From contig JAYFOV010000004.1 of the NCBI GenBank assembly GCA_034928535.1, forward strand, positions 1 through 64,000: a DNA stretch of 64,000 nucleotides, written 5' to 3'. Of the stretch, positions 40,904 through 48,977 are shown in pieces. The stretch's first letter is position 1. Every line of letters starts with the position of its first letter. The stretch is from CAXXOK01 sp001604115 (GTDB lineage: Bacteria > Bacillota > Clostridia > Christensenellales > Aristaeellaceae). Position numbers and translations under genes: made by a program. Under the pieces are notes generated by a model that worked only from the letters and a program-made list of their open reading frames with translations, was not told the DNA's origin and did not search any database.

Positions 40904-41697
40904 CAGGCAGCGCCCTCCGCCAGGAGGAACAGGTGCAGCACGCCGCCCTCAATTGCGCCTGTGACCGTTTGCAGGATTCCGCTAAGCGCGCCGGAAAACA
41001 CCAGCACCAGCAGGGCGATTTGCGCAAACTGGAAAAACTGTTGGTTCATGGTCAGCTTTCCCTTGAGGATCAGGTCATTGAGCACATGGAAGCCATCCAG
41101 CGGCGGGATAGGCAGCAGGTTGAACACCGCGATGGTCAGGTTCATGGTCGCAAACAGCAGCAAGAAACGCTGCACATGCATCAACCAGGGCGTGGCCAGC
41201 AGGCTGGCGTCCACCTGACCGTACACGATCGCACCAAACGCAACTCCATCCGAGGAGAGCAACTGCTGCGCGCCATAGTACTGAAGCACTTCGGGTTTCC
41301 ACAGCAGCGGATTGATGAGCGTGGCCAGGAACAGCGATACGATGAACAGCGTTAGGTTGGTCGTAACGCCCGCGATAGACACCAGAAAATCCGCCTTGCG
41401 GTAATCCCCGCGGAAATTGCGCGGGTTCACGGGCACGGGCTTTGCCCAGCCGAAGCCCAGCAATACCAGGCTGATGGTGCCGAAGGGATCCAGATGCTTG
41501 CGCGGATCCAGCGAAAGGCGCCCCAGCATCTTGGCGGTCGGGTCGCCGCAACGGTACGCCACATAGCCGTGCGCCACCTCGTGCAGCACCAGCGTGGTCA
41601 GAATGGCGACCGCATAGTACAGGATAAACACCAAAAAACCGATCGGGTCGCTTGTGAGCCAAGCACCCCAGGCTTGCAGGCGGCTGAGAATGTTCAC
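40903..41697 (-). CDS. M50-family site-2 protease, intramembrane
   Basis: A 264-residue polytopic membrane zinc protease of the YwhC/SpoIVFB branch. The zinc motif is LHEVAHGYVAYRCGD (HExxH) in the first third, and the second motif NLLPIPPLDGFHVL (NxxPxxxLDG) lies in the last third. The GTG at 41697 is chosen because CGAGGGA lies just upstream; an earlier in-frame ATG has no such site. In Clostridia this gene is often beside scpA-scpB. The substrate is unknown. Confidence 0.88.
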   Translation of the reverse strand: MNILSRLQAWGAWLTSDPIGFLVFILYYAVAILTTLVLHEVAHGYVAYRCGDPTAKMLGRLSLDPRKHLDPFGTISLVLLGFGWAKPVPVNPRNFRGDYRKADFLVSIAGVTTNLTLFIVSLFLATLINPLLWKPEVLQYYGAQQLLSSDGVAFGAIVYGQVDASLLATPWLMHVQRFLLLFATMNLTIAVFNLLPIPPLDGFHVLNDLILKGKLTMNQQFFQFAQIALLVLVFSGALSGILQTVTGAIEGGVLHLFLLAEGAA

Positions 41698-41742
41698 GGA
41701 ATCCCTCGTTTCAAACATCGTTGGCAAAAAGGTTTGCACGTT

Positions 41743-41771
41743 ATTATAGCGTGATTGGCCGGAAAACACAA
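41743..41771 (-). promoter_or_regulatory. Promoter of the M50-scpA-scpB operon
   Basis: Minus strand: TTGTGT (41766-41771), 17 bp, TATAAT (41743-41748). Confidence 0.78.
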
Positions 41772-41819
41772 GCACGCCGGAGGGTTCCCAAGCAGGCGCT
41801 GCGCTGCCTGCGACCATGC

Positions 41820-41860
41820 AAAAAACCCTCCCGCGCGGCATAAACAGTGCCCGGGAGGGC
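41820..41860 (-). terminator. Terminator of the deoB-PNP operon
   Basis: CCCTCCCG (41826-41833) pairs with CGGGAGGG (41852-41859), with a further GGCA/TGCC pairing inside. On the minus strand it is followed by six T. Confidence 0.88.
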
Positions 41861-41955
41861 TTGCATCCAATGATTGCAGGGAAGGCACAGGCATCCAGCC
41901 ATTGCGCAGCCATCGCCTATGGCCGCCGGGAAGGGATGCTTTTGCCTGTGTTAAT

Positions 41956-42780
41956 TTACAACTCGGCAATCACGCCATCCAGCAGAGTGCGGAAGGTGCC
42001 CTTGACTTTGTTGCCCATCTCCATCACCTCTGCATGGTTCAGGGGGGCATCCAGCACACCCGCCGCCATGTTGGTGATGCAGCTGATGCCAAGCACTCGT
42101 GTGCCGCCATGCCGCGCGACGATGATCTCAGGCACGGTGCTCATGCCCACCGCATCCGCGCCGAGGATGCGCGTCATGCGGATTTCCGCGGGGGTTTCAT
42201 AGGTGGGGCCGTTCAGCCAGCAATACACGCCCTGTTGCAGGGGCACGCCCAGCTTTCCGGCTGTTGCGAGGGTGAGTGCCTGCAGCTCGCGATCCAGCGA
42301 ATAGGTCATATCGGGGAAGCGTGCGCCATACTCGTCCAGGTTGGGGCCCGTGAGCGGGTTCTTGCCCGAAAGATTGATAAAATCGTTGATGAGCATCAGA
42401 TCTCCCGCGTGGAAATCCAGGTTCACGCCGCCCGCCGCATTGGTCAGGATCACGGTTTTGACCCCCAGCTTCTGCATCACGCGGATGGGCATGGTCACAT
42501 CGGCCAAGTCATAGCCTTCATAGGCATGGAAACGTCCTTGCATCATGCACACCCGTTTGCCGTGCAGCGTGCCGGTATACCAGCGCCCTTTGTGCCCCGC
42601 CACCGTCGATACCGGGAAGTGCGGGATGTCCTTATAGTCAATGGCGCGGACATCGCTCAGCGCCTCCACATAGTCGCCCAGGCCGCTGCCCAGCACCACG
42701 GCGATCTCCGCACTGCCGCAGGCGCGCTCAATGGCCGTTGCCGCCAGGTTGATCTTTTCCGCATAGGTGAGTACCGTCAT
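41956..42780 (-). CDS. Purine-nucleoside phosphorylase (class I, trimeric type)
   Basis: Cleaves purine nucleosides with phosphate to base and (deoxy)ribose-1-phosphate. A 274-residue PNP with VVLGSGLGDYVE, the phosphate-site GRFHAYEGYD, ILTNAAGGVN, and the late GMSTVPEIIVARHGG and ISCITNMAAG, which place it in the guanosine/inosine-type PunA/PNP family rather than hexameric DeoD. It starts 14 bases after deoB, whose product converts the sugar phosphate formed here. AAGGAGG precedes the ATG. Confidence 0.93.
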   Translation of the reverse strand: MTVLTYAEKINLAATAIERACGSAEIAVVLGSGLGDYVEALSDVRAIDYKDIPHFPVSTVAGHKGRWYTGTLHGKRVCMMQGRFHAYEGYDLADVTMPIRVMQKLGVKTVILTNAAGGVNLDFHAGDLMLINDFINLSGKNPLTGPNLDEYGARFPDMTYSLDRELQALTLATAGKLGVPLQQGVYCWLNGPTYETPAEIRMTRILGADAVGMSTVPEIIVARHGGTRVLGISCITNMAAGVLDAPLNHAEVMEMGNKVKGTFRTLLDGVIAEL

Positions 42781-42794
42781 AGCTTGAATCCTCC

Positions 42795-43961
42795 TTAATG
42801 CTGGAGCATGGCCGCGAAGGATTGTGCGCCAAAGCGCTCCTTGAGGCCAAACAGCTCCGCGATGGTGGCGGCGATATCCGCAAAGGATGTGCGGGTACCC
42901 AGATCGATGAGCCCGCGCATGCCCGGCGTCCAGGCCAGGATGGGCGCATGCTCACGGGTGTGGTCAGTGCCATGGAAGGTAGGATCGCAGCCATGATCCG
43001 CCGTGATCAGGATCAGGTCGCCTTCCCGAGCCATCGCCTTGGCCTTGCCCAGCTCCACATCAAAGGCAGCCAGCGAGGCCGCGTAGCCTTGGACGTCCCG
43101 CCGGTGGCCGTAGATCATGTCCGTATCCACCAGATTGACAAACACCAAGCCTTCAAAATCCTTCTGCATGGACAGGAGCCATTCCTGCATGCAGGCGGCA
43201 TTCCCCGCCGCGTGGATGCTGTCCGTCAGGCCGCGGTAGTTGAAGATATCCTCAATTTTACCCACGCCGTAGGTGTAGAAGCCCGCAGCTACCAGCGCAT
43301 CCAAAATGGTGAGCCCGGTGGGATCCAGGCTGAAATCCTTGCGGTGCGGCGTGCGGGTGAACGCCCCGGCCTTTTCCCCTACAAACGGGCGGGCGATGAC
43401 GCGCCCCACGGCATAATCCCCGGTGAGGATCTTACGCGCAGCTTCGCACCACTGGTACAGCTGGGCAACCGGCACAATGCTCTCGTTGGCGGCGATCTGG
43501 AACACGCTGTCCGCCGAGGTATAGACGATGGGGAACCCAGTTTTCAGGTGCTCCTCACCCAGTTCATCCAAAATGGTGGTGCCGCTGGAGGCATAGTTGC
43601 CCAGAGACTTGCGCCCGATGGCCTTCTCAAACGCCTGGATCACCTCTGGGGGGAATCCGTCCGGGAAAGTCGGGAATGCCTTGGGCAGCGTGACCCCGCT
43701 GATTTCCCAGTGCCCGGTGGTAGTGTCTTTGCCCGCGCTCACTTCCATGGCACGGCCAAACGCGCCGGCGGCATCCTGCGGCACAGCGTATGGAATGGTC
43801 GGGATGGCGCCCAGCCCCATTGCCGCCATGTTGGGCAGGGAAGGGTTGCCCCCTTCGATGGTATGGGCAAGGGTATTGGCGCCCTCATCGCCATACAGCG
43901 CCGCGTCAGGCAATGCTCCCGCGCCAACGCTGTCCAAAACGATTAAAAAAACTCGTTTCAC
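42795..43961 (-). CDS. deoB: Phosphopentomutase
   Basis: Interconverts (deoxy)ribose-1-phosphate and -5-phosphate. A 388-residue alkaline-phosphatase-superfamily enzyme with LDSVGAGALPDA, GDEGANTLAH, TTGHWEI, YTSADSVFQIA, and the metal site ITADHGCDPT..GTDHTREH. AAGGAGG precedes the ATG. It forms a nucleoside-salvage operon with the purine nucleoside phosphorylase. Confidence 0.95.
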   Translation of the reverse strand: MKRVFLIVLDSVGAGALPDAALYGDEGANTLAHTIEGGNPSLPNMAAMGLGAIPTIPYAVPQDAAGAFGRAMEVSAGKDTTTGHWEISGVTLPKAFPTFPDGFPPEVIQAFEKAIGRKSLGNYASSGTTILDELGEEHLKTGFPIVYTSADSVFQIAANESIVPVAQLYQWCEAARKILTGDYAVGRVIARPFVGEKAGAFTRTPHRKDFSLDPTGLTILDALVAAGFYTYGVGKIEDIFNYRGLTDSIHAAGNAACMQEWLLSMQKDFEGLVFVNLVDTDMIYGHRRDVQGYAASLAAFDVELGKAKAMAREGDLILITADHGCDPTFHGTDHTREHAPILAWTPGMRGLIDLGTRTSFADIAATIAELFGLKERFGAQSFAAMLQH

Positions 43962-44265
43962 ACAAATGGCCTCCTTAATTGATTCCGTACGCTTATCTTA
44001 CACCAAAAAACAGGGATTGAAAAGCCAAACGGGGGCAAAAAGCCGGAGCGGACAGCAGGTGCGCCGCTGCAAGCGCCCGGCTGCGTGCGGGGATGCCGCC
44101 ATGTGGTCGTTTGCGCAGCTGCAAGCCCCCAAAACCCGCCTCGCCAGCGGCAGCAGCCGGCTGGGCCTCGTCCGCCGGCGACCGATGTGCGATCCCCCTT
44201 CCGCATTTATTCCTTTACATTTCGCCGCGCTACCCGTACAATCATCACGAACAGGAGTGGATAAA
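43962..44265 (+). promoter_or_regulatory. Divergent region with the RNA methyltransferase promoter
   Basis: The only clear element is TTTACA (44214-44219), 17 bp, TACAAT (44237-44242), 23 bases from the start codon at 44266. No ORF in the rest is supported. Confidence 0.68.
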
Positions 44266-45375
44266 ATGCCTTACCAATTTCTCGCCACAGCCGCATTTGG
44301 GCTGGAAGGCGTCGTCGCCGGGGAACTGAAGCGCCTTGGGCTGCCTGCCCGTGCCGAACAGGGCGGCGCACGCTTTGAAGGGGATGCCCTGGCCGCCATG
44401 CGCGCCAATCTGTGGCTGCGTAGCGCCGACCGCGTGCTCATGGTGCTCAGCGAGCGGGATGTACTCAGCTTTGAGGATCTGTACCAGGCCGTTTCCGCCA
44501 TCGCATGGGAAAACCTCATGCCCCGGGACGCGGCCATCCCCGTCACGGGCAAATGCGTGCGCAGCCAGCTGATGAGCGTGCGCGACTGTCAGGCCGTCGC
44601 AAAAAAAGCCATCGTCACGCGGCTGATGCAAAAACTGCGTGTGGGCGCCCTTCCGGAAAGCGGCGATCCCTACCCTATTGATATCGCCATTCATCAAAAC
44701 CGCCTTCGCGTCACGCTGGATATGAGCGGGGACGCCCTCAACCGGCGGGGCTACCGTACCTGGAACGGCGAGGCTCCCCTGCGGGAAACCCTGGCCGCCG
44801 CGCTGCTGGACATTTCCCCCTGGCGGCCTGCCATGCCGCTGTATGATCCATGCTGCGGCACAGGCACGCTGCTCATCGAGGCTGCCATGCGCGCCACGCA
44901 CCGCGCACCGGGGCTGATGCGCAGCTTTGCCTGTGAGCGCTACCCCTTTGTGCCCAAGGATGCGGTGAGCGCGCTGCGCGCCGAAGCACAGGCGGCCTTC
45001 CAGCAGGATACGGCCTTTGACATCGGCGGCAGCGATATTGACCCTGAAGCCATCCGTCTGTGCAGCCTGCATATGGAGCAGGCAGGCTTTGCCTACCGCA
45101 TGCCGGTGGAGGTGCAGGCTTTGCAAAGCGTGACCTTGCCGCAGGAGGGCGGGGTATTCCTGTGCAACCCGCCCTATGGCGAGCGCCTGGGCGATGCCCA
45201 GAGCAGCCGCGCACTGTACCGGGAACTGGGGTTGCTGCTCCAGCGGCACCCCACCTGGAAAATGGGCGTGATCACTGCCGACCCGGCGTTTGAGCGCAGC
45301 TTTGGCCGCCGTGCCACCCGCAAGCGCAGGCTGTACAATGGCCGCCTGGAGTGCGAATTCTGCATTTTTGAGTGA
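44266..45375 (+). CDS. THUMP-domain class I RNA methyltransferase (RlmL/YpsC-like)
   Basis: A 369-residue SAM-dependent methyltransferase. The N-terminal ~155 residues form a ferredoxin-like/THUMP RNA-binding module (YQFLATAAFGLEGVVAGELKRLG). The catalytic domain has the SAM motif YDPCCGTGTLLIEAA and the N2/N6-type amino methyltransferase motif NPPYGERL. It corresponds to the N-terminal half of E. coli RlmL and to YpsC of Bacillus; the target is likely a guanosine in 23S rRNA. The start at 44266 follows CAGGAGTGG. Confidence 0.9.
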   Translation: MPYQFLATAAFGLEGVVAGELKRLGLPARAEQGGARFEGDALAAMRANLWLRSADRVLMVLSERDVLSFEDLYQAVSAIAWENLMPRDAAIPVTGKCVRSQLMSVRDCQAVAKKAIVTRLMQKLRVGALPESGDPYPIDIAIHQNRLRVTLDMSGDALNRRGYRTWNGEAPLRETLAAALLDISPWRPAMPLYDPCCGTGTLLIEAAMRATHRAPGLMRSFACERYPFVPKDAVSALRAEAQAAFQQDTAFDIGGSDIDPEAIRLCSLHMEQAGFAYRMPVEVQALQSVTLPQEGGVFLCNPPYGERLGDAQSSRALYRELGLLLQRHPTWKMGVITADPAFERSFGRRATRKRRLYNGRLECEFCIFE

Positions 45376-45511
45376 GTGCCCCCAAGGCCTCGGCCGTCAG
45401 CAGCCATAGCGGCGCAACGTCAATGCGCATGAAAGGCCGTTCCACGGCAATATTCGCCTGCAAACGGCCGATTGCTGCCCCATTCGTGCCCGAACGCACG
45501 TTTCCATGCCC

Positions 45512-45549
45512 GCCAACCGCTTGCATTGCCAAGCGGTTGGCGTTATGAT
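45512..45549 (+). promoter_or_regulatory. Promoter overlapped by a 12-bp perfect palindrome
   Basis: GCCAACCGCTTG (45512-45523) is inverted exactly at 45530-45541 around a six-base centre. TTGCAT (45521-45526), 17 bp, TATGAT (45544-45549) makes a promoter whose -35 and spacer are covered by the palindrome. It may be an operator for the 76-residue protein gene, or a T-less terminator for the preceding gene. Confidence 0.68.
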
Positions 45550-45580
45550 ATGACTCTATGTTCGCAAGGAGGGCAAAAAA

Positions 45581-45811
45581 ATGGCAGATCAGCACAAGAC
45601 CATTGAAGAAATGACCGAGGATGCACCCCAAAAAGAGAAGCGCGACCGGAAAAACTGGGTCGGCTTTGTGGAAAGCGACGCGGTCAATTTTTTGATGCTC
45701 AACGGCATCGAGAAAATGACCCTGGACGATGGTGAGGGCAACAAAGCCAAGCTATCCCGCCGCAAGGATGGCAGCGTGTATGTGGAGTGCACCTCCAGCA
45801 ACGTGGTGTGA
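45581..45811 (+). CDS. Small acidic protein of unknown function
   Basis: A 76-residue soluble protein after AAGGAGGGC. It begins with a charged Glu/Lys segment (EEMTEDAPQKEKRDRKNW) followed by a compact region likely to form a beta-rich domain (NFLMLNGIEKMTLDDGEGNKAKLSRR is its core). I do not recognise a family; it may be a conserved clostridial hypothetical. It has its own promoter, palindrome and terminator, so it is an independently regulated gene. Confidence 0.75.
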   Translation: MADQHKTIEEMTEDAPQKEKRDRKNWVGFVESDAVNFLMLNGIEKMTLDDGEGNKAKLSRRKDGSVYVECTSSNVV

Positions 45812-45827
45812 GCATCCTGTAGCCTGC

Positions 45828-45872
45828 AGAAACCCCCGGCGGGATGGCTGTGCCATCCTACCGGGGGTTTCT
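45828..45872. terminator. Bidirectional terminator between the 76-aa protein and rubredoxin genes
   Basis: AGAAACCCCCGG (45828-45839) pairs perfectly with 45861-45872, with an inner GGATGG/CCATCC stem (842-847, 853-858). Short T runs lie within both outer arms. Confidence 0.82.
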
Positions 45873-45918
45873 GTGCCGAGCCAGCCCTCCGGGCACCCAA
45901 GGCAAGATGGGGCAGCCA

Positions 45919-46029
45919 TTAAGGTTTCAGCGGTACAAATTTCTCCTTCGGGGCATTGCAGATCGGGCACCGCTCCGGCGGCTCCTCCCCCTCATGGACA
46001 TATCCACACACGACGCAAACCCATTTCAA
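45919..46029 (-). CDS. 36-residue stand-alone rubredoxin domain
   Basis: TTG at 46029 with AAAGGAGG about ten bases upstream gives a 36-residue protein, KWVCVVCGYVHEGEEPPE and then RCPICNAPKEKFVPL. Two CxxC knuckles (CVVC at 5-8, CPIC at 21-24) would bind one iron, as in rubredoxins and the C-terminal domain of rubrerythrin. Normal rubredoxins have 52-54 residues. The open frame continues upstream without a stop, but that part has no protein-like features and lies ahead of the RBS. Probable electron carrier in an anaerobe. Confidence 0.82.
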   Translation of the reverse strand: MKWVCVVCGYVHEGEEPPERCPICNAPKEKFVPLKP

Positions 46030-46535
46030 ACGGCATCTTCCTCCTTTGTCGCTTCTCAAATCAACGCTTGCCAATCGCCCGGCATGCGGCAGGCCGCATG
46101 CAACTGGCGGCACCCCGTGTGATCGAGGCTGTATCGCAGGCGCTCCTGCCCGGTTGTTTTCCACGCGCAGCGGCTGCGCCGCAAAACGCCGGGGCTCCGG
46201 ATGAACTTCCTTGGGTTTGCTCCGCGCCGCGACACATGCACCGCGCATGGATACCTTGCCCGGTCCGCAAGCCACCTCCGGGCACCTTCCAGCCTATGCG
46301 CGCTTCCAGCCTCGCGTTGGGCATCAACGGGGCGGAGTGCCATGCCCGCAGTGCCCACGGCACCGCCAGGATGCAGGCAATGCAGGCGTCCCCCGGCCGT
46401 GTGCTCCGCATCCCACGGAACCGACACATCCAGGCGACCGCTGCCAACTTACACAAAACGGAGCCAATCCCCTGCCGATATCATTCGGCGGCATTGGCTC
46501 CGATTCCTTTGGGGCTGAAGCGCTTCCCTGCCCGG
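46030..46535 (-). terminator. Intergenic region with the thrC terminator
   Basis: The terminator is at 46459-46502: on the minus strand CGGAGCCAAT pairs with ATTGGCTCCG (10 bp perfect, 46459-46468 with 46493-46502) and is followed by TTTTG. The remaining ~430 bases hold nothing I can support; the ORFs are long in several frames only because GC is high. Confidence 0.78.
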
Positions 46536-48029
46536 TTATTCGGCAGGTGCGAACAGTGCCTGCTCCATTTGATCCTTCTCGCACACCTGCGTATGGCGCA
46601 CCGGCAACGTTTTCAGCGCTTTGATCTGGCTGGGGATGGGCACGCCCGTGTGTGCGCTGAGGCGATCCGCGCAGTCAAAGGCGGTCAACCCTTCGGCCGC
46701 GGCTTTGCCAAGCAGGGAGGTGAGCACATCCTCGGCAAATTTATAGGGGCTAGCCGTAGCCACGATCACGGCGGGCGTATGGTCGCCTGTGTCCGCGCGG
46801 TACTTGCCCAGCACGTGGCTGGCAACCGCCGTATGCGGATCCATCAGGTAGCCGGTGTGCTCAAATACGCGGCGGATCTCCTCGGCTGTCATTTGATCAT
46901 CGGCAAACCCGGCGGAGAAGGTTTTTTGAAGTCCGGCCAAGCGTTGTGCGCCAATGGAAAAGCTGCCGCAATCCTTGAGCAGATCCATCCAGGATTTGAC
47001 CAGCCGTCCATCCCGCTCCGCGCTTTCATACAGCAGGCGCTCCAAGTTGGAGGAGATGAGGATGTCCATGCTGGGGCTCATGGTCTGGAAAAAGGTGCGG
47101 TGCGTATAGTAGATACCGTCGGTAAAGAAATCACTGAGCACATTGTTGCGGTTGCTGGCGCAGATGAGCCGACCCACCGGAAGCCCCATGCGCTTGGCAT
47201 AGTACCCCGCGAGGATATCCCCAAAATTGCCGGTGGGCACCACAAAGTTGAGCGGCTGCCCCATGCGCACCGCGCCGCTGTTGACCATGGCGGCATAGGT
47301 GGTGAAATAATACACCACCTGCGGCACCAGACGGCCGAAGTTGATGGAGTTTGCGGACGAGGGCAGCTTGCCCTGTGCATCCATCTTTGCATGGAAAGCC
47401 GGATCGGAAAACAGCTGCTTGACGCCGGACTGTGCATCGTCAAAATTGCCGCGCACGCCAATGACCCGCGTGTTGCTTCCCTCGGTCGTGACCATTTGCA
47501 GGCGCTGCATCTCGCTGACGCCATGATCGGGGTAAAACACGGTGCAGCTGGTGCCCGGCACATCGCGGAAGCCCTCCAGTGCGGCTTTTCCGGTGTCCCC
47601 GCTGGTAGCGACCAGGATGCTGACCTCGCGGTGCTCCTCATTCTTTTCCGCGCCCAGCCGTACCAGATAAGGCAGCAGCTTCAGGGCGATGTCCTTAAAA
47701 GCCAGCGTGGGGCCGTGAAACAGCTCCAGCACATGGATGTTGCCATCCAGGCGCTTGACAGGCGCAATGGCGGGGTCATCAAAGGCAGGCACCGAGTAGG
47801 CTGCATGCACCGCCTGCTCAATCTCCGCGCCTGAATAATCCTCCAGAAACGCGCGCAAAACGCGCTCGGCCACCTGCTGGTAGCTCATTTGGCAGAACCC
47901 GGCGATTTTTTCCTGATTCAGCTGCGGGAACATGCTGGGCACGTACAGCCCGCCATCCTTGGCCAGACCCCACAGCACCGCCTGCGAAGCGGTCACGCAT
48001 GCGCCTCCGCGCGTGGAGTAAAACGACAT
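46536..48029 (-). CDS. thrC: Threonine synthase
   Basis: A PLP enzyme converting O-phosphohomoserine to threonine. A 497-residue fold-type II protein of the long (yeast/E. coli-like) class: FYSTRGGACVTASQAVLWG at the start, the PLP Lys in GPTLAFKDIALKLLP, VATSGDTGKAALEGF, and PTGNFGDILAGYYAKRMG. The ATG at 48029 follows GGGGGAGTGAG. It is monocistronic; I searched its leader for a T-box and found none. Confidence 0.95.
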   Translation of the reverse strand: MSFYSTRGGACVTASQAVLWGLAKDGGLYVPSMFPQLNQEKIAGFCQMSYQQVAERVLRAFLEDYSGAEIEQAVHAAYSVPAFDDPAIAPVKRLDGNIHVLELFHGPTLAFKDIALKLLPYLVRLGAEKNEEHREVSILVATSGDTGKAALEGFRDVPGTSCTVFYPDHGVSEMQRLQMVTTEGSNTRVIGVRGNFDDAQSGVKQLFSDPAFHAKMDAQGKLPSSANSINFGRLVPQVVYYFTTYAAMVNSGAVRMGQPLNFVVPTGNFGDILAGYYAKRMGLPVGRLICASNRNNVLSDFFTDGIYYTHRTFFQTMSPSMDILISSNLERLLYESAERDGRLVKSWMDLLKDCGSFSIGAQRLAGLQKTFSAGFADDQMTAEEIRRVFEHTGYLMDPHTAVASHVLGKYRADTGDHTPAVIVATASPYKFAEDVLTSLLGKAAAEGLTAFDCADRLSAHTGVPIPSQIKALKTLPVRHTQVCEKDQMEQALFAPAE

Positions 48030-48111
48030 TCCACTCACTCCCCCGGTTACGTTGGATCCCCTTGGCCTTGCATCGCCAACGCCGCACAAACCCTGCGCCG
48101 CCGCGCGGCGC

Positions 48112-48193
48112 GCGCCCTGCTCCCCGATCGGGCAGGGCGCGGCAACGGTGCCACTTTGCCAACAAGCGGAAGCCCGAAAGCTTCCGCTTGTTG
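48112..48193. repeat. Two strong hairpins between thrC and the P-loop gene
   Basis: GCGCCCTGC (48112-48120) pairs with 48132-48140, with an inner CCGATCGG. A second, 14-bp perfect stem pairs 48160-48173 with 48180-48193 across a six-base loop. The second probably ends the P-loop gene transcript, although no T run follows. The first could be a leader structure of thrC. Confidence 0.55.
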
Positions 48194-48205
48194 ATGGATC
48201 AAGGA

Positions 48206-48616
48206 TCAGATCACATACTTTTTAATGAAATCCGGCAGCATCGCGGGATCTTCGCTGATGGAGATCACAAAATCCACGCTGTGCTTTTCGCTGAGCGCCT
48301 CCAGCCGGTCAAAGAGCCACTGGGTGGTATCCAGCTCGCATTTGATGAGCTTTTTGAACGCGTCGATGAGGATCAGGCCCACATCGAAGTTTTGCGCAAC
48401 CGCGCCCGCCAGAAAACCCATGAACATCTGGTCGCTGGTCAGGCTGTACTCCCCCGCATTGACGAACCGCACCTGATGGCGCAGATCGAACATGTAACGG
48501 TTATCATCGTCGATAAAGACGATGTCGTGCTTGCTTTCCTGGCTGGCCTGGTTGGCCATGTCAATGATCCGTTTGGTTTTTCCCGAGCCCTTATTGCCGG
48601 CAATCACCTGAATCAA
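48206..48616 (-). CDS. Small P-loop ATP-binding protein, unknown function
   Basis: A 136-residue protein with a perfect Walker A at the very start (AGNKGSGKTKRI) and a possible Walker B (DVGLILIDAF near residue 83). No other ATPase subdomain is present, so it is a minimal P-loop fold resembling a small kinase or thymidine-kinase-like protein. Related clostridial ORFs are often labelled PilT-like, but no twitching gene is near. TTG 48616 follows AAGGAGG by eight bases. Function unknown. Confidence 0.8.
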   Translation of the reverse strand: MIQVIAGNKGSGKTKRIIDMANQASQESKHDIVFIDDDNRYMFDLRHQVRFVNAGEYSLTSDQMFMGFLAGAVAQNFDVGLILIDAFKKLIKCELDTTQWLFDRLEALSEKHSVDFVISISEDPAMLPDFIKKYVI

Positions 48617-48690
48617 TGGTAACGCCTCCTTGCCTTTTGCAATTTCTCCTTGCGGCTGACCCCCATGGGGCTATGCCTTCTACCAGTTTC

Positions 48691-48719
48691 ATTATACATG
48701 AACCCTTGCGCTTGCGCAA
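48691..48719 (-). promoter_or_regulatory. Promoter of the small P-loop gene
   Basis: Minus strand: TTGCGC (48714-48719), 17 bp, TATAAT (48691-48696). The rest of 48720-48977 has no supported feature. Confidence 0.75.
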
Positions 48720-48977
48720 GGCTTGCCCTACAAAGGTGGAAGCCGTGCAAACCCTTTGCCCTCTTGCGTTTGTATGATCCCTGTAAACTCCGGCGGCGGA
48801 AAATTATCCGCAGCGTAAGGCTTTTACAGTCTGTTCACATCCTGGCGGGCGCGCCGGCGCTGCTACAGCGCGCTTTGCCGCGCTTTTGGATGCCTGCAGG
48901 CGGCTGAGTACAAGCGCGGGTGCATAGCGCTGATGGCCTGCGCACAGCCGCACAGTTGCATGGATGCCCGCGCCGCG

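Noticed and set aside
46030..46458. Several 80-140-residue ORFs near the rubredoxin gene
   Set aside because: All frames are open because of GC content; none has a ribosome binding site or recognisable domain.
48030..48205. T-box leader for thrC
   Set aside because: No AGAGA element and no GGTACC-type T-box sequence is present; only hairpins.
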